Below, piece after piece: positions 58,039 to 63,071 of a DNA stretch of 64,000 nt. Location of the stretch: positions 1-64,000 of the IMG/VR virus record IMGVR_UViG_3300020160_000328. One strand, 5' to 3'. The notes beneath the pieces were generated by a model that had not been told where the DNA came from, ran no database searches, and worked only from the letters and a program-made list of their open reading frames with translations. Source of the DNA: a virus. The position numbers were made by a program, and so were the translations under genes. Positions within the stretch are counted from its first letter, which is position 1, and the number at the start of each line of letters is the position of its first letter.

Positions 58039-59730
58039 ATGACTAAATCTAATTCAAAATTAGCTAGTATTATAGGTGAAAAAAAGCCTAAACAAGAATT
58101 AGTAGAAGCTAAAGCTATCCCAAAACCTGATGCTAAGAATCAACAAGGATTACCTGCTTATACACAAGATATGTGGTTAAAATTACTTACAATGTTAAAT
58201 ACATTGAAGTTACAACCACAATATTACAGAACAGAACAGAAGACATTAAAGGAATTACAAGATCTTATTAAGCTTTGTGCTACACAAGATTTGTATTTTA
58301 CTTGTCAATGTATTGTATATTCTAGATGTCTTGGAGAAGGTATGAGAACTATTTCTCATGCAGCAGCAGTATTTGTAGCTCCTTACATTTCAGGTCAAGA
58401 ATACTCTAAAAGATTCTATGGACCTTGGGATAAGAAAAAGAAAAGAGGTGGATTAATCTATAGACCTGATGATATGAGTGAAATCATATCAGGATTTGTA
58501 GCTTTAAATGGTGAGTATAAAACTACCACTATTACCACAAAAGAAGGTACTTCTACTACTGTAGATATTTCAGGTACTAAGTTAACTAATGCAATGAAGA
58601 AAGGTTTTAAAGCTGCTATTGAATCATATGATACATATAGTTTGCTTAAATACAAATCTTCATTAATTGATGTTATTAATTTAGTACATCCAAAACCTTC
58701 AGAATCTCAAGCTACTGTTAAAGTAGAAGGAGAAGATGTTTACACTATTGATGCTATTATGAGAGGTATGAATGTACTAGCTGAAACTTGGGAAGTATCT
58801 CAAGGTGAAGCAGGTCAGATAGTAGCTAAAGCTGTAAAAGAAGGTAAACTAGATGAAACTGAAGCTAAAGAAGTATTAACTCAAGCTAAAGCTGATAATT
58901 GGGCTGAATTGTTAGATAATAACAAATTACCTATACTAGCTTGTCTAAGAAACTTAAGAAACATTCTTATTAACAATCCTACACAGGCTACTGTTGATAA
59001 AGTATGTGCATTAGTTTCTAATCCTAAGTTAATACTTGAAGGAAAGATATTTCCTTATCAATTAGATTTATCTAATGAGATTATGCTTACTGAGTTTAAT
59101 GATGGTAAAGCAAGACAAATATCACAAGCATTAGCTAAAGGATATGAACTAGCTATACCTAATCTTAAAGCTTTATTACCAGGTGATAATGTAATCTATT
59201 TAGACCAATCAGGTTCAATGGGTACACCTATTATATTGAGTGGTAAAGATAGAAAGTATGGTAAATCTCAATGTATTGATAAAGCTGCCCTAATTGCTGC
59301 TACAATAGCTAAAGCAACTAATGCTGATATTATTGTATTTGGTTCAACTGCTAAATATGTATCTTATAATCCTAATTTAGATGTATTCACATTAGCTAAA
59401 CAATTATCTTCTGCTCATATGGGTGGAACTAATTTGTCTACAGCTTGGAATGCAGCTCAAAACTCTGGTAAGAAATATGATAGAGTATTTATCTTATCAG
59501 ATAATGAAGTAAATCAAGGTAGTACATATAATGCTTATACATCTTATTTAAGAGCTGTAGGTAGTCCTTATGTATATTCTGTAGATCTAGCTGCTTATGG
59601 TACAAATTGTATTGCAGGTGATAAAGTTAGATATTACTATGGTTATGGATTTAGTATGTTTGATGATATTGCATCATCAGAATTTAATGCTAATTATCAT
59701 ATTGAGAAAGTTAAACAAGTAATTATATAA
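58039..59730 (+). CDS. TROVE-VWA protein, Ro60/Rsr family
   Basis: 563 residues. After a ~45-residue charged N-terminus, the TROVE helical-repeat ring is seen from about residue 50 to 380, with LYFTCQCIVYSRCLGEGMRT, ISHAAAVFVAPYIS, VINLVHPKPS, WAELLDNNKLPILACLRNLR and VCALVSNPKLI, all typical Ro60 positions. The VWA domain follows with an intact MIDAS: DQSGS 389-393, T464 in GGTNLS and D488 in LSDNE. Ro-family proteins bind ends of misfolded RNA and, on the outer surface, Y RNAs. Bacterial Rsr uses Y RNA to dock on polynucleotide phosphorylase. The same window encodes tRNA-like hairpin RNAs (61312-62974) that are good partner candidates, and a MoxR ATPase that may act on its VWA domain. Confidence 0.88.
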   Translation: MTKSNSKLASIIGEKKPKQELVEAKAIPKPDAKNQQGLPAYTQDMWLKLLTMLNTLKLQPQYYRTEQKTLKELQDLIKLCATQDLYFTCQCIVYSRCLGEGMRTISHAAAVFVAPYISGQEYSKRFYGPWDKKKKRGGLIYRPDDMSEIISGFVALNGEYKTTTITTKEGTSTTVDISGTKLTNAMKKGFKAAIESYDTYSLLKYKSSLIDVINLVHPKPSESQATVKVEGEDVYTIDAIMRGMNVLAETWEVSQGEAGQIVAKAVKEGKLDETEAKEVLTQAKADNWAELLDNNKLPILACLRNLRNILINNPTQATVDKVCALVSNPKLILEGKIFPYQLDLSNEIMLTEFNDGKARQISQALAKGYELAIPNLKALLPGDNVIYLDQSGSMGTPIILSGKDRKYGKSQCIDKAALIAATIAKATNADIIVFGSTAKYVSYNPNLDVFTLAKQLSSAHMGGTNLSTAWNAAQNSGKKYDRVFILSDNEVNQGSTYNAYTSYLRAVGSPYVYSVDLAAYGTNCIAGDKVRYYYGYGFSMFDDIASSEFNANYHIEKVKQVII

Positions 59731-59732
59731 AA

Positions 59733-59981
59733 ATGGCAGTATTTACAGCAAAGGATAAGATCCAAGAATTAAAAGATAAGAGTGCTAATGCACTATCAAT
59801 CTTTAGAAAGACAGTCTCTGATTTGAATGGAGTTAATAACTCTATTACATCAGAGATTAAAGACAGAGAGAGTAAAATAGTTGCATTGAAAGATGAATGT
59901 ACTTCACTTAGTGGAATACAATCAGAAAACACTCAATTTATTACTAAAATTAATGAGTTCTTAGGAACTCCAAATTCTTAA
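59733..59981 (+). CDS. coiled-coil small protein
   Basis: 82 residues, heptad pattern throughout (KDKIQELKDKSANALSIFRK), starting 2 nt after the TROVE stop. Probably a structural partner of a neighbour. Unrecognised. Confidence 0.6.
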   Translation: MAVFTAKDKIQELKDKSANALSIFRKTVSDLNGVNNSITSEIKDRESKIVALKDECTSLSGIQSENTQFITKINEFLGTPNS

Positions 59982-59984
59982 GTT

Positions 59985-60311
59985 ATGTTTATAGATTATA
60001 AAGATCAAGAATTAGCTTTTAGATTTAGACACAACACAAATCCTTCTATTGATATCCCAAGAGGTACTGAATGTACTGTTACAGATAGAGAAGGTAATTT
60101 TGTAGCTAAATCATTTGCAAAATTACATCCAAAGGATAACTTTGATAAAGCTAAAGGTAGAGAAATTGCCTTTGGAAGAGCTTTACAAGAGTTTGTACCA
60201 AAAGAGGATAGATTCCAATTTTGGGAAAAGTATTCTAATTGGAGAACAGAATTTCCTAGAATAGTTCTAGGAACAAAGAAACCAGCTAAAGATAAATTAA
60301 CAATAGTATGA
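59985..60311 (+). CDS. conserved small phage protein
   Basis: 108 residues. CTVTDREGNFVAKSFAKLHP, then KAKGREIAFGRALQEFVPKE: a strand pair leading to a basic helix. Similar small proteins are widespread in large phages with no known function. Overlaps the lipoprotein start by 4 nt. Confidence 0.55.
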   Translation: MFIDYKDQELAFRFRHNTNPSIDIPRGTECTVTDREGNFVAKSFAKLHPKDNFDKAKGREIAFGRALQEFVPKEDRFQFWEKYSNWRTEFPRIVLGTKKPAKDKLTIV

Positions 60312-60694
60312 AAAAAGTAATTTTCTTAGTGCTTTTAAGCATTATGTTTATCTCTTGTAGTGAAAACTACAGTAATGGAGAAAGAGTAGGTTATGTAACC
60401 AAGTTTTCTGAAAAGGGACTCTTATTCAAATCACATGAAGGTGAATTAAACTTGTCACAAACAGGTATGAACTCAGCAGGAGTGTTTGAATTTTCCATTG
60501 ACAATGATAATGTACCAGTAGATGTTGTTAAGAAATTAGATTCAGCTCAGAGGACTGGTGATAGGGTAAAACTTATATATCATGAAACTATAGGTTGGAA
60601 TTGGTTTGGCAACAGAGGAGATACAAATCACTTTGTAACTACTTGTGAAATACTCACAAATAAGTCTGTTGTGAAAGATACAATTAAGAATTAA
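60308..60694 (+). CDS. second phage lipoprotein
   Basis: 128 residues. Signal peptide MKKVIFLVLLSIMFISC with Cys17 as the lipidation site, then a compact beta domain (GERVGYVTKFSEKGLLFKSH, later YHETIGWNWFGNRGDT). This Bacteroidota family is sometimes mislabelled 6-phosphogluconate dehydrogenase; nothing here supports that enzyme. Likely exported to the host envelope. Confidence 0.75.
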   Translation: MKKVIFLVLLSIMFISCSENYSNGERVGYVTKFSEKGLLFKSHEGELNLSQTGMNSAGVFEFSIDNDNVPVDVVKKLDSAQRTGDRVKLIYHETIGWNWFGNRGDTNHFVTTCEILTNKSVVKDTIKN

Positions 60695-60706
60695 TAAAAA
60701 TATTTA

Positions 60707-60744
60707 AAATATTTAACCTATCTCTTGGTAGGTTAAATATTTTT
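60707..60744 (+). terminator. 14-bp terminator overlapping a promoter
   Basis: AAATATTTAACCTA (60707-60720) pairs perfectly with TAGGTTAAATATTT (60729-60742) around TCTCTTGG, followed by TT. It ends the lipoprotein operon. Its loop supplies the TTG of the next promoter. Confidence 0.85.
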
Positions 60745-60755
60745 CTTTAAATTTG
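60725..60755 (+). promoter_or_regulatory. promoter of the RNA-gene cluster
   Basis: TTG at 60725-60727 (inside the terminator loop), 20 nt spacer, TAAATTTG at 60748-60755. The spacing equals the 50.7-kb promoter. The start would fall just before ATG 60766 and would drive the small gene, tmRNA and tRNA array. Confidence 0.75.
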
Positions 60756-60765
60756 CACAGTTGAA

Positions 60766-60969
60766 ATGGAAATAACTATTGATAAGACCTATTTACTTAA
60801 ACCTCTTATAGTTGATGTGAAAGTAGCTAGTGATGGTAAGTTAAGAGATATATTAACTTTAGTAGGACATATGTATCTATATGGTAGAATAAAAGGTAGA
60901 TATAGTTATCATAAAATCCTTGATGAAGCAATTGAAGAAGAAACAAAAAGAAGAAAAACAAGGGAGTGA
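60766..60969 (+). CDS. small protein overlapping the tmRNA 5' end
   Basis: 67 residues with a mixed strand-helix N-terminus and a very charged C-terminus (DEAIEEETKRRKTRE). The mRNA would be nearly leaderless. Its TGA at 60967-60969 lies within the 5' acceptor of the tmRNA, so processing of the tmRNA would cut this message at its stop codon. Unrecognised. Confidence 0.6.
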   Translation: MEITIDKTYLLKPLIVDVKVASDGKLRDILTLVGHMYLYGRIKGRYSYHKILDEAIEEETKRRKTRE

Positions 60970-61299
60970 CATGGAATTGACTACCTATTATATAGTATAT
61001 AATTCAGCCTAGAGAGATAACTAGTAAAACTAAGGTGAAATAAGTAAATGGAAAAGATTCAAAACAAATCGAAGCTAACATGACTGTAGTACATAACATC
61101 TTAAATGGTGGTGTATCAGTTAAATCAACTCAAAGAGTAGAAATGGCATTAGCAGCATAAAACTTATAGGTTAGTAAGTTCCTTAATACTTACAAAGCAT
61201 ACAAAAATATCTAACTTAAAGATATAAAAGAAAAGTAAGCTGTAAAAAATTATATATCTTGAAGTATGTAACACGGGAGTTCGAGTCTCCCCACTTCCA
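60962..61299 (+). ncRNA. ssrA: tmRNA (transfer-messenger RNA) with long tag frame
   Basis: The 5' acceptor GGGAGTG (60962-60968) pairs over 7 bp (one G-U) with CACTTCC (61292-61298), discriminator A61299. The T-arm is GGGAG-TTCGAGT-CTCCC (61275-61291). The 5' region ACATGGAATTGAC resembles the conserved TGGATTCGAC of tmRNA. Helix 2 is TATATAATT (60996-61004) with AATTATATA (61248-61256). A tag frame opens at a candidate resume codon GCT 61074 and ends VEMALAA-TAA at 61160; the ALAA end is the hallmark of the tag read by ClpXP-type proteases. The frame would encode 28 residues, longer than most bacterial tags. CCA is not encoded. Confidence 0.8.
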
Positions 61300-61311
61300 C
61301 AATATAATACA

Positions 61312-61426
61312 ATAGGGTAGTTATAGTAAACTTACTTCGTGAAATTGGTATACACATTTGTCTTAAGAACAAACTTTTGCTGGTTCAAGTCCAGCAGTAA
61401 TAAATGTTTACTAACTTTCTCCCTAT
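61312..61426 (+). ncRNA. Y-RNA-like hairpin 1 carrying a Leu-like tRNA body
   Basis: Outer helix ATAGGG/CCCTAT (61312-61317/61421-61426), internal loop TAGTTA/ACTTTCT (61318-61323/61414-61420), inner 8-bp helix TAGTAAAC/GTTTACTA (61324-61331/61406-61413), then TTACTTCG. The tip is tRNA-like: D-arm GTG/CAC, anticodon arm TTTGT-CTTAAGA-ACAAA (anticodon TAA), T-arm GCTGG-TTCAAGT-CCAGC. Only a 5-bp acceptor equivalent (TTACT/AGTAA) leads straight into the inner helix with a 5-nt bulge. The variable loop is short, unlike a true tRNA-Leu, and a normal TAA-Leu tRNA exists at 63435. Best read as a Ro-associated Y RNA (inference). Confidence 0.65.
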
Positions 61427-61430
61427 AAAT

Positions 61431-61503
61431 GGTCTATAGGTCAAATGGTTAAGATATCCCACTGTCTCTGGGTATGGAAAGGGTTCGACTCCCTTATAGA
61501 CTG
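61431..61503 (+). tRNA. tRNA-Asp(GTC)
   Basis: Acceptor GGTCTAT/ATAGACT with G1-U72, discriminator G. Anticodon loop CTGTCTC (GTC) on a CCCA/TGGG stem, T-loop TTCGACT. Starts 4 nt after hairpin 1. CCA not encoded. Confidence 0.88.
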
Positions 61504-61506
61504 CAA

Positions 61507-61626
61507 ATAAGAATAGTAATAATTAACTTACTTCGTGCTTTTTGGAAAGCATTTCACTTTTAATGAAACAATCAGGTTCAAATCCTGCGGGAGAGATCCC
61601 ACTAGTTAATTAAATTTCTTTCTTAT
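61507..61626 (+). ncRNA. Y-RNA-like hairpin 2 carrying an acceptor-closed tRNA-Lys mimic
   Basis: Outer ATAAGAA/TTCTTAT (61507-61513/61620-61626), loop TAGTAA/AATTTCT (61514-61519/61613-61619), inner TAATTAAC/GTTAATTA (61520-61527/61605-61612), then TTACTTCG. The tip has a D-arm with GG, anticodon arm TTTCA-CTTTTAA-TGAAA (anticodon TTT), and T-arm CAGG-TTCAAAT-CCTG. Where a tRNA would have free ends there is a short stem closed by a GAGA tetraloop (GGGA-GAGA-TCCC). It therefore has no 3' end to charge. This is a circularly permuted, uncharged tRNA-Lys mimic joined to the hairpin at the 7/8 position. A conventional tRNA-Lys lies at 63267. Confidence 0.7.
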
Positions 61627-61631
61627 TATTT

Positions 61632-61703
61632 GCCAAATTAACACAATGGTAGTGTACTGCATTTGTAACGCAGAGGTTATAAGTTCGAATCTTATATTTG
61701 GCT
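61632..61703 (+). tRNA. tRNA-Thr(TGT)
   Basis: Acceptor GCCAAAT/ATTTGGC perfect, discriminator T. Anticodon loop TTTGTAA (TGT), T-arm with TTCGAAT. Starts 5 nt after hairpin 2. Confidence 0.92.
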
Positions 61704-61732
61704 CAATGTGTTCATTGATTTATTGGTTATAA

Positions 61733-61808
61733 TAGCTCTATAGCTCATTAGGATAGAGCAACAGATTTCTAATCTGTGGGTGGTAGGTTCGAATCCTACT
61801 AGGGCTAC
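61733..61808 (+). tRNA. tRNA-Arg(TCT)
   Basis: Acceptor TAGCTCT/AGGGCTA (one G-U), anticodon stem ACAGA/TCTGT, loop TTTCTAA (TCT), T-arm GTAGG-TTCGAAT-CCTAC. Confidence 0.92.
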
Positions 61809-61811
61809 TAC

Positions 61812-62028
61812 AAGAGTGGTAAAAAATAGGTTACTTCGCAAAAATTCTATGAGAGTTCTTCTCATAAAACTTGATACTAATGGTATCTTACTAAACACTA
61901 TGAAAATTAGACAGTTAAATGGGGTAAATTTAAACAAACGAAATTTAACAAACTTTTACTAATTTAGTTATAAATTGGAACCTTTATTGGAAGGATAAAC
62001 CAATAACCCTATTTTTAATTTCCCTCTT
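61812..62028 (+). ncRNA. Y-RNA-like hairpin 3 with a large unrecognised insert
   Basis: Outer AAGAG/CTCTT (61812-61816/62024-62028), loop TGGTAA with TAATTTCC, inner AAAATAGG/CCTATTTT (61823-61830/62008-62015), then TTACTTCG. The tip is about 170 nt without a tRNA body. It has its own hairpins: TATGAG/CTCATA (~61848-61865), GATAC/GTATC (~61873-61887), and a nested TTGG…CCTT…AAGG…CCAA (~61976-62003). Its internal loop is slightly diverged from the other four. No known RNA family is recognised. Confidence 0.55.
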
Positions 62029-62033
62029 TTTAA

Positions 62034-62119
62034 GGACTGATAGCCTAGAGGTCAGGCAGCAGACTGTTAATCTGCCCAAAGGAGCAATCCCTACATTGGT
62101 TCGAATCCAATTCAGTCTT
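62034..62119 (+). tRNA. tRNA with anticodon GTT (Asn) but a long Tyr-like variable arm
   Basis: Acceptor GGACTGA/TCAGTCT (G1-U72), discriminator T. Anticodon stem GCAGA/TCTGC, loop CTGTTAA (GTT). The variable region between anticodon and T stems is 19 nt with a GGA/TCC hairpin, as in class II tRNAs (Leu, Ser, Tyr in bacteria). T-arm ATTGG-TTCGAAT-CCAAT. The anticodon arm is one base away from the bacterial tRNA-Tyr loop CTGTAAA. So the codon read is Asn, but the body suggests Tyr ancestry; the amino acid it carries is uncertain. Confidence 0.8.
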
Positions 62120-62122
62120 CAA

Positions 62123-62189
62123 AGGAATAGTAATATAAGAGTTACTTCGTAAGCTATACAAAAAATAAACTCTTATAATTTTCTTTCCT
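62123..62189 (+). ncRNA. Y-RNA-like hairpin 4, minimal form
   Basis: Outer AGGAA/TTCCT (62123-62127/62185-62189), loop TAGTAA/ATTTTCT (62128-62133/62178-62184), inner TATAAGAG/CTCTTATA (62134-62141/62170-62177), then TTACTTCG and only 20 more nt (AAGCTATAC…AAATAAA). No tRNA body. It shows that the conserved part is the stem and internal loop, independent of cargo. It fits exactly between the GTT and CAT tRNAs. Confidence 0.65.
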
Positions 62190-62193
62190 AAAT

Positions 62194-62267
62194 GGTCTTT
62201 TAGCTCAATTGGTTAGAGCAGTCCCCTCATAAGGGAAAGGTTCCAGGTTCAAGTCCTGGGAGGACCA
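62194..62267 (+). tRNA. tRNA-Met/Ile2(CAT), elongator type
   Basis: Acceptor GGTCTTT/GAGGACC (wobbles), D-arm AGCTCAATTGGTTAGAGC, anticodon loop CTCATAA (CAT), T-arm CCAGG-TTCAAGT-CCTGG, discriminator A. Whether C34 is lysidine-modified (Ile2) cannot be told. Confidence 0.9.
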
Positions 62268-62268
62268 C

Positions 62269-62339
62269 AAATAGTATACTAAAAACAGCACTACAACAGT
62301 AATTTATATAGAGTGTGATTGTTTACTGATGTACTATTT
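62269..62339 (+). other. hairpin between tRNAs of different design
   Basis: AAATAGTA (62269-62276) pairs with TACTATTT (62332-62339), enclosing CAGTAA/TTACTG and a CACT/AGTG pairing. It fills the gap before tRNA-Val but lacks the TAGTAA/ANTTTCT internal loop and TTACTTCG tip, so it is not counted with the five Y-like hairpins. Confidence 0.4.
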
Positions 62340-62343
62340 ATTT

Positions 62344-62414
62344 ACCTTGTTTGCATAATGGAAGTGCCATTGTTTTACATGCAATAGGAGGTAGTTCGAT
62401 TCTACCACAAGGTA
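62344..62414 (+). tRNA. tRNA-Val(TAC)
   Basis: Acceptor ACCTTGT/ACAAGGT perfect, anticodon stem ATTGT/GCAAT, loop TTTACAT (TAC), T-arm GGTAG-TTCGATT-CTACC, discriminator A62414. Confidence 0.88.
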
Positions 62415-62490
62415 CAAACGCATCGTAGCTTATGGAAGCAACAGGTCTCCAAAACCTTGTATGGAGTAGGTTCGATTCCTACACTTTGTG
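62414..62490 (+). tRNA. tRNA-Trp(CCA), 5' side irregular
   Basis: Anticodon stem AGGT/ACCT, loop CTCCAAA (CCA), T-arm GTAGG-TTCGATT-CCTAC, 3' acceptor ACTTTGT, G discriminator. On the 5' side only ACAAA pairs with TTTGT, and five extra bases separate it from the D-arm. The 5' end touches the discriminator of tRNA-Val. May need unusual 5' processing or be partly degenerate. Confidence 0.75.
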
Positions 62491-62495
62491 CAAAA

Positions 62496-62568
62496 GGGTC
62501 TCTGGTGTAACTGGTGTGCACGCTAGTCTGAAGAACTAGAGGATAAGGTTCGAGTCCTCGGGCTTCCA
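62496..62568 (+). tRNA. tRNA-Phe(GAA) with mismatched acceptor
   Basis: D-arm GTGTAACTGGTGTGCAC, anticodon stem CTAGT/ACTAG, loop CTGAAGA (GAA), T-loop TTCGAGT. Acceptor GGGTCTC versus GGCTTCC has two central mismatches, and the T stem has one. Confidence 0.78.
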
Positions 62569-62584
62569 CAAATAAATTAAAGTT

Positions 62585-62746
62585 ATGGGTTACAAAGATG
62601 AAAATATAAAACACAGAGTAGGTGTATTAACACCTAAGAAAGGTTTTAAATGTCCTAAATGTGGGGATGATAAGATCTATACAAAAGCAAGCCTTGTTGT
62701 ATGTCCTTCTTGTAAGAAGATAGTTGAAGGTAAAGATTTAAAATAA
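62585..62746 (+). CDS. small zinc-ribbon protein
   Basis: 53 residues. CPKCG (~23-27) and CPSCK (~40-44) form a four-Cys zinc ribbon in a very basic protein. It sits between tRNAs with an A-rich leader. It could bind nucleic acid or modify transcription or translation; no family named. Confidence 0.7.
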   Translation: MGYKDENIKHRVGVLTPKKGFKCPKCGDDKIYTKASLVVCPSCKKIVEGKDLK

Positions 62747-62753
62747 AATATAT

Positions 62754-62828
62754 TGTGGAGTGGACTGGAAGTGGTGCCAGCTCAGTCTCATAAGCTGAAT
62801 TATGTGAGTTCGAGTCTCACCTCCGCAA
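62754..62828 (+). tRNA. second CAT tRNA, initiator-like
   Basis: Acceptor TGTGGAG/CTCCGCA, discriminator A. D-arm CTGG-AAGTGGTG-CCAG, anticodon stem TCAGT/GCTGA, loop CTCATAA (CAT), T-arm GTGAG-TTCGAGT-CTCAC. The D-arm and following CTC resemble fMet tRNA, but the first pair is T1-A72 rather than a mismatch. Confidence 0.85.
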
Positions 62829-62833
62829 CAAAG

Positions 62834-62974
62834 AAGAGTAGTAAAAAGAAAGTTACTTCTATGTGGCAGACGTAGTATAGGTTCAAATCCTGTCATACTC
62901 CCTAAAGTAATACAAATGGAGTATGTAGTGTAATTGGTTAGCACACGAAAATTACTTTCTTTATTTTCTCTCTT
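62834..62974 (+). ncRNA. Y-RNA-like hairpin 5 carrying the permuted tRNA-His
   Basis: Outer AAGAG/CTCTT (62834-62838/62970-62974), loop TAGTAA/ATTTTCT (62839-62844/62963-62969, identical to hairpin 4), inner AAAGAAAG/CTTTCTTT (62845-62852/62955-62962), then TTACTTC. The tip encodes the two halves of tRNA-His in reversed order (separate entry). It lies 5 nt from each neighbouring tRNA. Confidence 0.7.
62858..62947 (+). tRNA. circularly permuted tRNA-His(GTG)
   Basis: The 3' half (62858-62901) precedes the 5' half (62918-62947), with a 16-nt linker between. Reassembled as 5' half + 3' half it gives a 74-nt tRNA: G-1, acceptor GAGTATG/CATACTC, C73; U8-A9; D-arm GTG…CAC with TTGG; anticodon stem CGTCT/AGACG, loop ATGTGGC (GTG); variable TAGT; T-arm ATAGG-TTCAAAT-CCTGT. 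G-1 opposite C73 is the histidine identity pair. The halves join between positions 28 and 29, exactly where the Y-like helix is attached. No other His tRNA is visible in the window. Confidence 0.75.
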
Positions 62975-62979
62975 TAATT

Positions 62980-63050
62980 CTAGAAACGAAGCTAGGTTTC
63001 ATGCCACACTTGGACTGTGGAGTACGCAAGTTCGAATCTTGCTTTCTAGA
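62980..63050 (+). tRNA. tRNA-Pro(TGG)
   Basis: Acceptor CTAGAAA/TTTCTAG with C1-G72 and A73, anticodon stem CCACA/TGTGG, loop CTTGGAC (TGG), T-arm GCAAG-TTCGAAT-CTTGC. The D-arm is short. Confidence 0.88.
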
Positions 63051-63071
63051 CTAATTTAAAACTAAACTATC

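Noticed and set aside
60308-60694. 6-phosphogluconate dehydrogenase label for the lipoprotein
   Set aside because: Length, lipobox and absence of a Rossmann fold exclude this enzyme.
61692-61937. Minus-strand frames across the tRNA array (also near 62402, 62738 and 63321)
   Set aside because: They are the reverse complements of tRNAs and give the recurring 'ARG-E-P' type peptides that T-arms produce when translated backwards.
61780-61962. Open frame of 60 codons starting inside tRNA-Arg
   Set aside because: It runs through the tRNA T-arm and hairpin 3; RNA structure explains the sequence better.
62858-62947. Two independent decayed tRNA fragments
   Set aside because: The acceptor halves are perfectly complementary, and both halves together restore a perfect anticodon stem with His identity elements.
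62834-62974. Group I intron or archaeal bulge-helix-bulge as the cause of the permuted tRNA
   Set aside because: The flanks lack a group I core, and the internal loop is 6/7 nt with an 8-bp helix rather than the 3-4-3 pattern of a bulge-helix-bulge.
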